This document shows positions 51,175-60,543 of a stretch of 64,000 bases of DNA, one piece after another. Within the stretch, counting starts at the first letter, position 1, and the number at the start of each line of letters is the position of its first letter. The notes under the pieces are model-generated. The model ran no database searches. It was not told the DNA's origin and worked only from the letters and a program-made list of their open reading frames with translations. The stretch lies in contig NZ_VLPS01000001.1 in assembly GCF_007570865.1 (NCBI RefSeq), positions 62,001 through 126,000 on the forward strand, given 5' to 3'. The position numbers and the translations under genes are program-made. The DNA is from Atlantibacter subterraneus. Its GTDB lineage: Bacteria; Pseudomonadota; Gammaproteobacteria; Enterobacterales; Enterobacteriaceae.

Positions 51175-51235
51175 CAGCCTTCTATGTCGTCCTTAGTTGA
51201 AGCTCAGGACGACAAATTGCCTGGATCGTAGAAAG

Positions 51236-51264
51236 CAAAAAAGCTCGCCGAAGCGAGCTTTTTT
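51236..51264. terminator. Bidirectional terminator, tRNA operon / ubiF
   Basis: AAGCTCGC (51241–51248), CGAA (UUCG tetraloop on the minus strand), GCGAGCTT (51253–51260), flanked by A6 and T6 runs. It ends the tRNA operon on the minus strand and ubiF on the plus strand. Confidence 0.9.
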
Positions 51265-51269
51265 AAGAG

Positions 51270-51344
51270 TGGCTGGGGTACGAGGATTCGAACCTCGGGA
51301 TGGTGGAATCAGAATCCACTGCCTTACCGCTTGGCGATACCCCA
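51270..51344 (-). tRNA. glnX: tRNA-Gln (anticodon CUG)
   Basis: 75 bases including encoded CCA. Minus strand starts TGGGGTATCGCC and ends CCCCAGCCA, with anticodon CTG in GGATTCTGATTCC. Last gene of the seven-tRNA operon. Identical by eye to the next Gln gene. Confidence 0.97.
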
Positions 51345-51382
51345 ACAGGGTGCGGTTGCTGATGCAATCCGTCTTTTTAAAT

Positions 51383-51457
51383 TGGCTGGGGTACGAGGAT
51401 TCGAACCTCGGAATGGTGGAATCAGAATCCACTGCCTTACCGCTTGGCGATACCCCA
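51383..51457 (-). tRNA. glnV: tRNA-Gln (anticodon CUG)
   Basis: 75 bases with encoded CCA and anticodon CTG. Differs from its neighbour by at most one or two bases (CTCGGAA versus CTCGGGA on the plus strand, in the T arm/variable region). Confidence 0.97.
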
Positions 51458-51462
51458 AAAGG

Positions 51463-51539
51463 TGGTGGCTACGACGGGAATCGAACCTGTGACCCCATCA
51501 TTATGAGTGATGTGCTCTAACCAGCTGAGCTACGTAGCC
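51463..51539 (-). tRNA. metU: tRNA-Met elongator (anticodon CAU)
   Basis: 77 bases with encoded CCA. GGCTACGTAGCTCAGC start, anticodon CAT in CTCATAATG, ends CGTAGCCACCA. The sequence appears identical to the copy at 51866. Confidence 0.97.
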
Positions 51540-51568
51540 ATATTGTGTTTCTACCAGCCAAAACTGAC

Positions 51569-51643
51569 TGGCTGGGGTACCTGGATTCGAACCAGGGAAT
51601 GCCGGTATCAAAAACCGGTGCCTTACCGCTTGGCGATACCCCA
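51569..51643 (-). tRNA. glnW: tRNA-Gln (anticodon UUG)
   Basis: 75 bases with encoded CCA. Same acceptor and D arm as the CUG isoacceptor, but anticodon TTG (GGTTTTTGATACC) and a different anticodon and T stem. Confidence 0.97.
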
Positions 51644-51678
51644 ATGACACTGTGCATAAGCACAATCGTCAGAAAAGG

Positions 51679-51753
51679 TGGCTGGGGTACCTGGATTCGA
51701 ACCAGGGAATGCCGGTATCAAAAACCGGTGCCTTACCGCTTGGCGATACCCCA
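51679..51753 (-). tRNA. glnU: tRNA-Gln (anticodon UUG)
   Basis: 75 bases with encoded CCA and anticodon TTG. Appears identical to the copy at 51569. Confidence 0.97.
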
Positions 51754-51773
51754 TCCGTGCAACGTGAAGATAA

Positions 51774-51858
51774 TGGTGCGGGAGGCGAGACTTGAACTCG
51801 CACACCTTGCGGCGCCAGAACCTAAATCTGGTGCGTCTACCAATTTCGCCACTCCCGC
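51774..51858 (-). tRNA. leuW: tRNA-Leu (anticodon UAG)
   Basis: 85 bases, long variable arm typical of tRNA-Leu; begins GCGGGAGTGGCGAAATTGG, anticodon TAG in GATTTAGGTTC, ends CCCGCACCA. Confidence 0.97.
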
Positions 51859-51865
51859 AAAAAGA

Positions 51866-51942
51866 TGGTGGCTACGACGGGAATCGAACCTGTGACCCCA
51901 TCATTATGAGTGATGTGCTCTAACCAGCTGAGCTACGTAGCC
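51866..51942 (-). tRNA. metT: tRNA-Met elongator (anticodon CAU)
   Basis: 77 bases with encoded CCA; first gene of the tRNA operon, same sequence as the metU copy. Confidence 0.97.
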
Positions 51943-51981
51943 ATCTTTTTTTTGCGTTACCTTATCGGCGTTGCGGGGCGC

Positions 51982-52010
51982 ATTATGCGTATTGGGCCTT
52001 GCAGCGTCAA
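51982..52010 (-). promoter_or_regulatory. Promoter of the metT–glnX tRNA operon
   Basis: On the minus strand TTGACG (52010–52005), a 17-base spacer and CATAAT (51987–51982), followed by a GCGCCCCGC discriminator. A GC-rich discriminator is the mark of ppGpp-controlled stable-RNA promoters. The leader to metT is about 30 bases. Confidence 0.85.
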
Positions 52011-52148
52011 CACATTTTTTCCCGAAAAGCGCCTGATAATCGCTGTTTGACTAGCTTGCGAACAGCTTGACGAAATATTCAGCAGTTATTGGTTATTTAA
52101 CGCGTGGATTGCTGATAATTAACGTTTTCGGCACCCGTAAAGTGCCAT

Positions 52149-52176
52149 AAAAAAGGAGCCTGACAGGCTCCTTTTT
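52149..52176 (-). terminator. asnB terminator
   Basis: AAAAGGAGCCTG and CAGGCTCCTTTT arms around a short centre, with a U-run on the minus strand, 16 bases past the asnB stop. Confidence 0.88.
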
Positions 52177-52191
52177 AAGTCATGCTACCGT

Positions 52192-53856
52192 TTACTTGTA
52201 GGCAGACTGATGCACGCCTACCGCACGGCCTGATGGATCGTTCATGGTTTTGAACGCTTCATCCCATTCAATCGCTTTAGCGGAAGAACAGGCCACAGAC
52301 GGACCGCCAGGCACGCATTCTGCCGCGCTCGGCACCGGGAACAGCTCTTCGAAGATTTCACGGTACAGGTACGCTTCTTTGGAGGATGGCGTGTTGGACG
52401 GGAACCGGAAGCGCGCGGTTTCGAGCTGCTGGTCGCTTACCTGCTGGGCCGCTACTTCTTTTAAGGTGTCGATCCAGCTGTAGCCGACGCCGTCGGAGAA
52501 CTGCTCTTTTTGACGCCACGCCACGCTTGCCGGTAGATAAGATTCAAAGCATTCGCGCAGCACGTGTTTTTCCATCTTGCCGTTGCCGCACATTTTATCC
52601 TGCGGGTTGATGCGCATTGCCACGTCGAGGAATTTCTTATCCAGGAACGGAACGCGGGCTTCCACGCCCCAGGCAGACATCGCTTTGTTGGCGCGGGCGC
52701 AGTCAAACATATGCAGCGCCTGCAGCTTACGCACGGTTTCTTCATGCAGCTCTTTGGCATCCGGCGCTTTATGGAAGTAGAGATAGCCGCCGAACACTTC
52801 ATCGGAACCTTCGCCGGACAGCACCATTTTGATGCCCATGGCTTTGATTTTACGCGACATCAAATACATCGGCGTTGAGGCGCGAATGGTGGTTACGTCA
52901 TAGGTTTCAATGTGATAAATCACATCGCGGATGGCATCCAGACCTTCCTGCACGGTGAAGTGAATTTCATGGTGCACGGTGCCCAGGTGGTTCGCCACTT
53001 CCTGCGCGGCTTTCAGATCCGGCGCGCCCTTCAGGCCGACGGCAAAAGAGTGCAGCTGCGGCCACCAGGCTTCGCTGCGCTCTTCATCTTCCACGCGGCG
53101 GGCGGCGAATTTTTTGGTGATGGCGGAGATCACGGAGGAGTCGAGACCACCGGAAAGCAGTACGCCGTACGGCACATCAGACATCAAATGACTTTTAACG
53201 GAATCTTCCAGCGCCTGACGCAGGGCGTTTTTGTCGGTAACGTTGTCTTTAACCGCATCGTATTCAAACCAGTCGCGCTGATAGTAAGAACGGACCTCAC
53301 CGTCCTGGCTCCACAAATAGCTGCCTGCCGGGAATTCTTTAATGGTGCGGCATACCGGCACCAGCGCTTTCATTTCTGATGCGACATAGAAGTTGCCGTG
53401 TTCGTCGTGGCCCATATATAGCGGGATAATACCGATATGGTCGCGGCCAATCAGGTAGGCGTCTTTTTCACTGTCATACAGGACAAAGGCGAACATGCCT
53501 TGCAGATCGTCGAGGAATTCCGGACCTTTTTCCTGGTACAGCGCCAGGATCACTTCGCAATCAGAACCGGTCTGGAACTGATAGCGGTCGCCGTATTCGG
53601 CGCGCAGAGCCTGATGGTTGTAAATCTCACCGTTCACCGCCAGCGCGTGGGTTTTCGCTTCGTTGTACAGCGGCTGTGCGCCGGCGTTAACATCAACAAT
53701 CGACAGGCGTTCGTGGGCGAGAATGGCTTTATCGCTGGCGTAAACGCCAGACCAGTCCGGGCCGCGGTGGCGCATCAGGCGAGACAGTTCCAGCGCTTTT
53801 TTACGCAGCTCGCCTGCATCAGTTTTAATATCCAGTACACCAAAAATCGAACACAT
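52192..53856 (-). CDS. asnB: Glutamine-hydrolysing asparagine synthetase B
   Basis: 554 residues from ATG 53856. MCSIFGV places the glutaminase nucleophile at Cys2. The N-terminal Ntn domain is followed by the synthetase domain with the pyrophosphate loop LLSGGLDSSV and SGEGSDEVFGGY. GGAGA lies 6 bases upstream. It makes Asn from Asp, Gln and ATP. In-frame ATG 53868 would leave the catalytic Cys internal and is rejected. Confidence 0.98.
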   Translation of the reverse strand: MCSIFGVLDIKTDAGELRKKALELSRLMRHRGPDWSGVYASDKAILAHERLSIVDVNAGAQPLYNEAKTHALAVNGEIYNHQALRAEYGDRYQFQTGSDCEVILALYQEKGPEFLDDLQGMFAFVLYDSEKDAYLIGRDHIGIIPLYMGHDEHGNFYVASEMKALVPVCRTIKEFPAGSYLWSQDGEVRSYYQRDWFEYDAVKDNVTDKNALRQALEDSVKSHLMSDVPYGVLLSGGLDSSVISAITKKFAARRVEDEERSEAWWPQLHSFAVGLKGAPDLKAAQEVANHLGTVHHEIHFTVQEGLDAIRDVIYHIETYDVTTIRASTPMYLMSRKIKAMGIKMVLSGEGSDEVFGGYLYFHKAPDAKELHEETVRKLQALHMFDCARANKAMSAWGVEARVPFLDKKFLDVAMRINPQDKMCGNGKMEKHVLRECFESYLPASVAWRQKEQFSDGVGYSWIDTLKEVAAQQVSDQQLETARFRFPSNTPSSKEAYLYREIFEELFPVPSAAECVPGGPSVACSSAKAIEWDEAFKTMNDPSGRAVGVHQSAYK

Positions 53857-54107
53857 AGACTTCTCCATTAACCTGGCGGTGATGTTGTTGGTCGGCGCAC
53901 GGCGCGCTTTACCGGGCCGATTGCGTTGCTATGGCTAAGAAAATGCCGCAAACCGGGCCGTTGTGGCAAGGTTTTTCCGTTCGCTTAAGTGAAAAGTTCA
54001 ATGGTCATTGCGGATTGCTAAAAAAAGGACAGTATTTAAGCGCGATTATTGATGGATCCTCAATGAAAAGGCATTTTTATTAGATGGTGGGTTTTAAAGC
54101 GCTGATA

Positions 54108-54139
54108 AAAATAACGAAGCCACGATAATCGTGGCTTCG
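54108..54139 (-). terminator. nagBACD terminator
   Basis: GAAGCCACGAT and ATCGTGGCTTC are 11-bp arms with almost no loop beyond the central AT; on the minus strand GTTATTTTTATC follows. Confidence 0.85.
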
Positions 54140-54141
54140 GA

Positions 54142-54894
54142 TCAGATAACGTCGATTTCTGCGACGGAGGGGTAAATCCATGAAGGCCGGAACGGCATGG
54201 CGTCAATATCATTCAGGGTGGAAACCCCGGAAAGTACCAGAATCGTTTCCAGACCGGCCTGGAAGCCCGCCAGAATATCGGTACGCAGGTTATCGCCGAC
54301 AATCACCGTCTGCTCGGAATGGGCCTGCATCTTATTCAGCGCCGCGCGGATGATCCACGGGCTTGGTTTACCGACGTAAAAGGGTTTACGTCCGGAGATT
54401 TTTTCAATCCCGGCGCACAGCGCGCCGCAGGCCGGGTAAAAGCCGCGACCATGGGTATCGGGGTTAGTGGCAATAAAGCGCGCGCCGTTAGCCACGAAGA
54501 ACGCGGCCTTGTGCATCATTTCCCAGTTATAGGAGCGGGTTTCCCCCACGATCACAAAGTCCGGGTTGATATCGGTAATGGTAAAGCCGGCTTTGTACAA
54601 CTCGTGGATTAATGCGCCTTCGCCCACCACATAGGCTTTTTTACCTTCCTGACGGCGCAGAAAGTCGGCGGTGGCCATAGCGGAGGTGTAAAACACGCTG
54701 TCCGGCACGTTAATGCCCGCAGAGGCGAAACGGTTAGCGAGATCCTGGCCGGTTTGCGACGGGTAGTTGGTCAACAGCACCAGCGGCAAGCCTTTCTCCA
54801 GAATACGGGTCAGGAATTCGCTCGCGCCGGGCACGGCCACGTTGTCGTGCATCAGCACGCCGTCAATATCACAAATTACGTTCTGAATGGTCAT
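54142..54894 (-). CDS. nagD: HAD-family nucleotidase NagD (UmpH)
   Basis: 250 residues, the E. coli length. HAD motif I is CDIDGVLMHDN, motif II VLLTNYPSQTG, motif IV VGDNLRTDILAGFQAG, with a type IIA cap. It hydrolyses nucleoside monophosphates, UMP best. Last gene of the nagBACD operon. Confidence 0.97.
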   Translation of the reverse strand: MTIQNVICDIDGVLMHDNVAVPGASEFLTRILEKGLPLVLLTNYPSQTGQDLANRFASAGINVPDSVFYTSAMATADFLRRQEGKKAYVVGEGALIHELYKAGFTITDINPDFVIVGETRSYNWEMMHKAAFFVANGARFIATNPDTHGRGFYPACGALCAGIEKISGRKPFYVGKPSPWIIRAALNKMQAHSEQTVIVGDNLRTDILAGFQAGLETILVLSGVSTLNDIDAMPFRPSWIYPSVAEIDVI

Positions 54895-54955
54895 GGACTA
54901 CTCTGGTCTGCCTGAAAGATAAGAAGTAACTATAACGGAAATGACACTGGCAATT

Positions 54956-56176
54956 TCAACTTTCCAGCAAACGCTGCAGCAGCATGCCATTGAGCATTGC
55001 GCGCTTCACCAGCGCGAAAGCACCAATCGCGGAGCGATCGTCAAGAGACGAGCGCACCACCGGCAAGTTTTTACGGAACGCCTTGAGGACCTGGGTGTTG
55101 ATGCAGCTTTCGATAGCGGGTAGCAGCACTTTTTCTGCGCTGATGATTTCCCCTGCGATAACCACTTTCTGCGGGTTAAATAAGTTGATCGCGATAGCCA
55201 CCGCTTTGCCCAAATGACGGCCAACATGCTCAATCACTTCACTGGCCAGCGGATCGCCACGGTTGGCGGCTTTGCAGATCGCATCGATGTTGCAGTCGTC
55301 AACGGTCAGACGGCTCTGATAACCGCGCTCCAGCAGATGACGCACTCGCGCTTCAATGGCGGCATTGGCGGCGATGGTTTCCAGGCAGCCAAAGTTGCCG
55401 CAGTGGCAGCGTTCGCCTAACGGATCCACCTGAATATGACCGATTTCACCGACGTTGCCGTTGCGGCCAATAAAAATCCGCCCATTAGAGATAATGCCTG
55501 CGCCGGTACCGCGGTGTACGCGCACCAGAATAGAGTCTTCACAGTCGCGGGTTGCACCGAAATAGTGCTCAGCCAGCGCCAGGCTGCGAATATCATGGCC
55601 TACGAAGCAGGGGAGGTTAAAACGTTTTTCGAGTTTTTCGACCAGCGGCCAGTTTTCTACCTCAATATGCGGCATATAACGCACTACGCCGGTATCCGGG
55701 TCGACCAGGCCTGGCAAAATAACGGAAATAGCGATCAGTTCGCGGATTTTGCGCAGGTTGGTTTCGCTAAATTGGGCGATGGCATTCAGCAACGCGTCTT
55801 CCAGCGTTTCCTGCGTGCGTTCGGGCAGGGCAAAATGCTCTTCCGCCAGCGCTTTGCTGCTGAGATCGAACAGCGTCAGCGTCGCGTCATGGCGGCCCAG
55901 CCGAACGCCGATGGCCTGAAAATTGCGGGTTTCAGTGATAATCGAGATAGCGCGGCGGCCCCCGGTGGAGGCCTGCTGATCGACTTCTTTGATCAACCCG
56001 CGTTCAATTAACTGACGAGTGATTTTGGTGACGCTGGCGGGTGCGAGCTGGCTTTGTTCAGCAATCTGAATGCGCGAAATCGGTCCGTGTTGATCGATAA
56101 GGCGATATACCGCCGCGCTATTCAGTTGTTTTACCAGATCAACATTACCAATTTGAGCCTGTCCGCCAGTTGTCAT
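54956..56176 (-). CDS. nagC: ROK-family repressor NagC
   Basis: 406 residues. N-terminal winged helix (SRIQIAEQSQLAPASVTKITRQLIERGLI) and a ROK domain with the zinc site EIGHIQVDPLGERCHCGNFGCLE (His and three Cys). It represses nagE and nagBACD and is induced by GlcNAc-6-phosphate. Starts 8 bases after the nagA stop. Confidence 0.98.
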   Translation of the reverse strand: MTTGGQAQIGNVDLVKQLNSAAVYRLIDQHGPISRIQIAEQSQLAPASVTKITRQLIERGLIKEVDQQASTGGRRAISIITETRNFQAIGVRLGRHDATLTLFDLSSKALAEEHFALPERTQETLEDALLNAIAQFSETNLRKIRELIAISVILPGLVDPDTGVVRYMPHIEVENWPLVEKLEKRFNLPCFVGHDIRSLALAEHYFGATRDCEDSILVRVHRGTGAGIISNGRIFIGRNGNVGEIGHIQVDPLGERCHCGNFGCLETIAANAAIEARVRHLLERGYQSRLTVDDCNIDAICKAANRGDPLASEVIEHVGRHLGKAVAIAINLFNPQKVVIAGEIISAEKVLLPAIESCINTQVLKAFRKNLPVVRSSLDDRSAIGAFALVKRAMLNGMLLQRLLES

Positions 56177-56184
56177 GCCTGTTC

Positions 56185-57333
56185 TTACTCTGTGACGACC
56201 TCGTTACCATTAACGATGGTCTTGATAATTTTATAATCGCGGGTAAAGGCGGTCAGGTTGGCCACTTTCCCGGCTTCGATTGTGCCGAGGTCTTTATCCA
56301 CGCCCATTGCGCGAGCCGGGTAGAGCGACGCCATGCGCAGCGCTTCATCCAGCGCGATGCCGACATGCTCGACGAGGTTATGCACGCCTTCAATCATGGT
56401 CAGTGCAGAACCGCTGAGGGTGCCGTTCTCGTCCACACACAGCCCGTTGCGGTAGTATATTGTTTTACCGGCAAAAATGAACTGATCGATATCAGCACCG
56501 GCGGGGGCTGTGGCATCGGTAACAAGGCAAAGTTTATCGCCCTTGATCTGCTTGGCAATACGGACATTGGCGTAGTCGACATGCAAACCATCACCGATAA
56601 TGCCGCAATAAAGCTCTGGCTCATCGAAAATCGCGCCCACCAGGCCCGGTTCGCGACCGGTAATATACGGCATGGCGTTAAATAAGTGAGTGGCAAAGCC
56701 AATACCCGCGCGGAAGCCGATTTTGGCTTCTTTATAGGTGGCGTTGGAATGCCCGGCGGAAACAATAATGCCGGCCGCTACCAGTTGGCGAATAAATTGC
56801 GGATCGACCTGCTCAGGCGCAAGCGTCACTTTGGTAATGACATCGGCGTTTTCACACAGGAAATCAACCAGCTCGGCATCGGGCTTGCGGACATAATCCG
56901 GATTATGGGTGCCTTTTTTCACCAGATTCAGCCATGGGCCTTCAAGATGGAGGCCCAGCGCCTGGTTCGGGTGCTTCGCCAGATACTCGCGCATCACGCG
57001 AATACCTTGCTTCATTAATTCGTCGCTGCTGGTAATCAGCGTGGGAAGATAGCTGGTGCAGCCGGATTTTTCATTGGCAGCCTGCATAATTTCCAGCGTC
57101 TTCACCGTAACGGCTTCGGCGGTATCGTTAAACTGGACGCCGCCGCAGCCGTTAAGCTGCACATCAATAAAACCGGGGGCAATGATGGCACCGCCGACGT
57201 CGCGCTGTTCAATGCCGGATGGTACATCGGCAAGTGGACAAACGCGTTCAATCAGGCCATTCGCGATAACAATCGCGTGGTCGTCCAGAACTTCATGGCC
57301 GGTATAAATGCGGCCGTGGATTAATGCGTACAT
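56185..57333 (-). CDS. nagA: N-acetylglucosamine-6-phosphate deacetylase
   Basis: 382 residues, E. coli length. Amidohydrolase TIM barrel with metal and catalytic blocks [34 protein letters not shown] and VTDATAPAG (catalytic Asp). It yields glucosamine-6-P for NagB. It follows nagB by 23 bases. Confidence 0.98.
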   Translation of the reverse strand: MYALIHGRIYTGHEVLDDHAIVIANGLIERVCPLADVPSGIEQRDVGGAIIAPGFIDVQLNGCGGVQFNDTAEAVTVKTLEIMQAANEKSGCTSYLPTLITSSDELMKQGIRVMREYLAKHPNQALGLHLEGPWLNLVKKGTHNPDYVRKPDAELVDFLCENADVITKVTLAPEQVDPQFIRQLVAAGIIVSAGHSNATYKEAKIGFRAGIGFATHLFNAMPYITGREPGLVGAIFDEPELYCGIIGDGLHVDYANVRIAKQIKGDKLCLVTDATAPAGADIDQFIFAGKTIYYRNGLCVDENGTLSGSALTMIEGVHNLVEHVGIALDEALRMASLYPARAMGVDKDLGTIEAGKVANLTAFTRDYKIIKTIVNGNEVVTE

Positions 57334-57356
57334 AATGACCCCCGGTAAATACTCAC

Positions 57357-58157
57357 TTAAAGACCTTTGATGTTTTCTGCTTCGAGTTCGGTGAAGTATC
57401 TCAGCGTCTTCACTTTGAGCTCCATGGTAGACGGCTCATCGCAGACGATCACGGCTTTAGGATGCAACTGCAGGCAGCTGATCGTCCACATGTGGTTCAC
57501 GTTGCCTTCAACTGCCGCCTGTAGCGCCTGCGCTTTCACATGACCCAGTACCAGAATCATCACTTCTTCGGCGTCCAGCAGCGTGCCCACGCCCACGGTC
57601 AGGGCATATTTCGGCACCTGGTTAACGTCGCCGTCAAAGAAACGGGAGTTTGCCACACGGGTGTCATGCGTCAGGGTCTTAATACGGGTGCGGGAAGCGA
57701 GCGAGGAAGCCGGTTCGTTAAAGGCGATATGACCGTCATTGCCGACGCCGCCCATAAACAGGTGAATTTTGCCGTAGGAGCGAATTTTCTCTTCATACTG
57801 ACGGCATTCTGCGTCAATATCTGGCGCGTTGCCATCCAGTAAGTTGATGTTTTCAGCAGGGATATCAACGTGGTCAAAGAAATTACGGTGCATGAAACTG
57901 TAGTAGCTTTCCGGATGCTCTTTCGGCAGGCCGACGTATTCATCCATATTAAAGGTGACCACATGTTTAAAGCTCACCTGGCCCGCTTTATGCATCTCTA
58001 CCAGCGCTTTGTACGCTTCCAGCGGCGTGCCGCCGGTCGGCAAACCCAACACAAAAGGACGATCTGCAGTCGGTTTGAACGCATTAATGCGATTCACAAT
58101 ATGGCGTGCTGCCCATTTACCGACCTGCTGTGCCGTTGCCAGGGGAATCAGTCTCAT
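57357..58157 (-). CDS. nagB: Glucosamine-6-phosphate deaminase
   Basis: 266 residues, nearly identical to E. coli NagB. Active site: Asp72 ([10 protein letters not shown]), Asp141 and His143 ([14 protein letters not shown]) and Glu148. It makes fructose-6-P and ammonia and is allosterically activated by GlcNAc-6-P. First gene of nagBACD, divergent from nagE. Confidence 0.98.
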   Translation of the reverse strand: MRLIPLATAQQVGKWAARHIVNRINAFKPTADRPFVLGLPTGGTPLEAYKALVEMHKAGQVSFKHVVTFNMDEYVGLPKEHPESYYSFMHRNFFDHVDIPAENINLLDGNAPDIDAECRQYEEKIRSYGKIHLFMGGVGNDGHIAFNEPASSLASRTRIKTLTHDTRVANSRFFDGDVNQVPKYALTVGVGTLLDAEEVMILVLGHVKAQALQAAVEGNVNHMWTISCLQLHPKAVIVCDEPSTMELKVKTLRYFTELEAENIKGL

Positions 58158-58255
58158 TATTCACCTCAAATAGTTAATTTAAAACAGACGGGCGGAACAT
58201 ACAGTTAGTGTAAAACGGTTCCTTTTATCGTGCCTCTCAGGAACGTTCCGCCTTG

Positions 58256-58276
58256 ATTTTTTGAATCATAAAATAA
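58256..58276. promoter_or_regulatory. NagC operator, nagB side
   Basis: AT-rich imperfect palindrome ATTTTTTGAA-T-CATAAAATAA, centre 58266, about 110 bases upstream of the nagB start; resembles the E. coli NagC box. Confidence 0.6.
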
Positions 58277-58321
58277 GTTTTGGGAGTTAGCCAGTGTAAT
58301 GGGGGGTATATAGCGATATTT

Positions 58322-58337
58322 GGTGATAAATCTCACA
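58322..58337. promoter_or_regulatory. CRP site for nagE/nagB
   Basis: GGTGA-TAAATC-TCACA matches the TGTGA-N6-TCACA consensus at 9 of 10 positions, between the two NagC operators. Confidence 0.75.
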
Positions 58338-58349
58338 AAAAATGCGCGT

Positions 58350-58370
58350 TTAATTTGCGATACGAATTAA
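58350..58370. promoter_or_regulatory. NagC operator, nagE side
   Basis: Perfect outer arms TTAATT and AATTAA flank the TGCGATACG core, centre 58360. This is the classic NagC box pattern (AT arms around a CG-containing core). Confidence 0.78.
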
Positions 58371-58481
58371 TTTTTCACACACTTCCGGTGTGATGCGCAA
58401 CGTCACCGCATTTTTCAAGGTTGGTTACACAATAAAAAAACGGCTTTGAAAGAGCCTTATCAGGTCTCATAGGGGGATAAA

Positions 58482-60518
58482 GTGAGTATTCTAGGTTATT
58501 TGCAACGAGTAGGCCGGGCGCTGATGGTGCCGGTTGCTACCCTGCCTGCAGCAGCAATTCTGATGGGGGTAGGTTACTGGATTGACCCGGTTGGCTGGGG
58601 TGGAGATAACGCGCTTGCGGCATTCTTCATTAAGTCTGGTTCTGCCATTATTGATAACATGTCGGTTCTGTTCGCCATTGGTGTGGCGTACGGGATGTCT
58701 AAAGATAAAGACGGTGCGGCGGCGCTCACCGGTTTTGTCGGCTTCTTAGTGTTAACGACCCTCTGCTCGCCGGCAGCGGTGTCGATGATCCAAAAAATCC
58801 CTGCCGATCAGGTTCCCGCGGCGTTTGGTAAAATCAACAACCAGTTCGTTGGTATCCTGGTGGGTATTATCTCTGCGGAACTGTACAACCGCTTCAGCGG
58901 CGTTGAGCTGCCGAAAGCGCTGTCGTTCTTCAGCGGTCGTCGTCTGGTGCCCATCCTCACCTCTTTCGTGATGATTGTGGTGGCATTCATCCTGATGTAC
59001 ATCTGGCCAATGATTTTCGATGGCCTGGTGACCTTCGGCGAACACATCCAGAAACTCGGCTCCGTCGGTGCGGGCGTTTACGCCTTCTTTAACCGTCTGC
59101 TGATTCCGGTTGGTCTGCACCACGCGCTGAACTCCGTGTTCTGGTTCGACGTGGCGGGCATCAACGATATTCCTAACTTCCTGGGTGGCGCGCAGTCTAT
59201 CGAATCCGGTAAAGGCATTGTCGGCATCACCGGTCGTTATCAGGCGGGCTTCTTCCCAATCATGATGTTTGGTCTGCCTGGCGCGGCGCTGGCGATTTAC
59301 CACTGCGCACGTCCGGAAAACAAAGCAAAAGTACTGGGTATCATGATGGCGGGCGCGTTTGCTGCCTTCTTCACGGGTATCACCGAACCGCTGGAATTCT
59401 CCTTCATGTTCGTTGCGCCGGTACTGTACGTCATCCACGCCATTCTGACCGGTATCTCGGTATTCATCGCCGCCAGCATGCACTGGATTGCCGGTTTCGG
59501 CTTCAGCGCCGGTCTGGTGGATATGGTGCTGTCTACCCGTAACCCGCTGGCGACGCAGTGGTACATGCTGATCGTTCAGGGTCTGGTATTCTTCGTTATC
59601 TACTACGTGGTGTTCCGTCTGGTTATCACCAAATTCAACCTGATGACCCCGGGTCGTGAACTGGCGGTTGCCGGTAGCGAAGCGGATGGTCAGGATGTGA
59701 ACGTCAGCGGCACCAAAGAGCAGGATGTCACCGGTCTGGCGCGTCAGTACGTGGCGGCAGTCGGCGGTTCCGATAACCTGACCGGTATCGACGCCTGTAT
59801 CACCCGTCTGCGTCTGTCCGTGAAAGACTCTTCCCGCGTTAACGAAGCCCTGGCGAAACGCCTTGGTGCTACCGGCGTTATCCGTCTCAATAAAACCGGC
59901 GTGCAGATTATCGTTGGCTTTATGGCGGAAAAAATCGCCGATGCGATGAAAACCGTCGGCAACGTACCTGCCGCCGCGCCTGCTGCCGGTGAAACCGCAC
60001 CAGTTGCTGCGCCGGTTCAGACGGCGAAACCGCAGGCTATGCCAAACACCACCGCCACTATCGCAACGCTGGTTGCGCCGGTAACCGGTGAAGTGGTCGC
60101 GCTGGACGACGTTCCGGACGAAGCTTTTGCCAGCAAAGCCGTTGGCGACGGCGTGGCGATTAAACCGACGGCAAAAACCGTGGTTTCACCAGCCGCAGGG
60201 ACCATCGTTAAGATCTTCAACACCAACCATGCGTTCTGCCTGGAAACTGAAAACGGCGCTGAAATCGTTGTCCATATGGGCATCGATACGGTGGCGTTGA
60301 ACGGCCAGGGCTTTAGCCGCCTGGTGGAAGAGGGTGCTGAAGTCACGGCGGGCCAGCCGGTGCTGGAAATGGATCTGGACTTCCTGAACGCCAATGCGCG
60401 CTCCATGATCAGTCCGGTGGTTTGCAGCAATATCGATGACTTCAGCGGCCTGGTAATTAAGGCGCAGGGTCAGGTTATTGCCGGTCAAACCCCGCTGTAT
60501 GAGATTAAAGGCAAGTAA
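58482..60518 (+). CDS. nagE: N-acetylglucosamine PTS enzyme IICBA
   Basis: 678 residues from GTG 58482 (AGGGGGATAAA upstream). EIIC about 1–390 (GITEPLEF with Glu303), EIIB 415–492 with the phosphocysteine Cys439 (GIDACITRLRL), an Ala/Pro linker, EIIA 525–678 with His583 and the phosphoacceptor His598 (IVVHMGIDTVAL). EIIA is almost that of E. coli, but EIIC differs strongly from the E. coli, Salmonella and Klebsiella NagE I remember, is some 30 residues longer, and looks like the Yersinia/Serratia form. Substrate assigned from context. Confidence 0.93.
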   Translation: MSILGYLQRVGRALMVPVATLPAAAILMGVGYWIDPVGWGGDNALAAFFIKSGSAIIDNMSVLFAIGVAYGMSKDKDGAAALTGFVGFLVLTTLCSPAAVSMIQKIPADQVPAAFGKINNQFVGILVGIISAELYNRFSGVELPKALSFFSGRRLVPILTSFVMIVVAFILMYIWPMIFDGLVTFGEHIQKLGSVGAGVYAFFNRLLIPVGLHHALNSVFWFDVAGINDIPNFLGGAQSIESGKGIVGITGRYQAGFFPIMMFGLPGAALAIYHCARPENKAKVLGIMMAGAFAAFFTGITEPLEFSFMFVAPVLYVIHAILTGISVFIAASMHWIAGFGFSAGLVDMVLSTRNPLATQWYMLIVQGLVFFVIYYVVFRLVITKFNLMTPGRELAVAGSEADGQDVNVSGTKEQDVTGLARQYVAAVGGSDNLTGIDACITRLRLSVKDSSRVNEALAKRLGATGVIRLNKTGVQIIVGFMAEKIADAMKTVGNVPAAAPAAGETAPVAAPVQTAKPQAMPNTTATIATLVAPVTGEVVALDDVPDEAFASKAVGDGVAIKPTAKTVVSPAAGTIVKIFNTNHAFCLETENGAEIVVHMGIDTVALNGQGFSRLVEEGAEVTAGQPVLEMDLDFLNANARSMISPVVCSNIDDFSGLVIKAQGQVIAGQTPLYEIKGK

Positions 60519-60543
60519 TCGCTCCTGAGTAAGAGATTGCCTT

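Larger units (their letters stand above)
58158..58481. other. nagB–nagE divergent control region
   Basis: 324 bases without a gene. It carries two NagC-like palindromes centred near 58266 and 58360, 94 bases apart, with a CRP site between them. This matches the E. coli layout in which NagC bridges both operators by a DNA loop while CRP bends the DNA between. Confidence 0.75.

Noticed and set aside
51193-51895. Small frames across the tRNA cluster
   Set aside because: They translate tRNA genes and repeat identical peptides as expected from repeated tRNAs.
51270-51942. Regularly repeated 75–85 base units resembling a CRISPR-like array
   Set aside because: Each unit folds as a tRNA with encoded CCA and anticodon; the repeats are tRNA genes.
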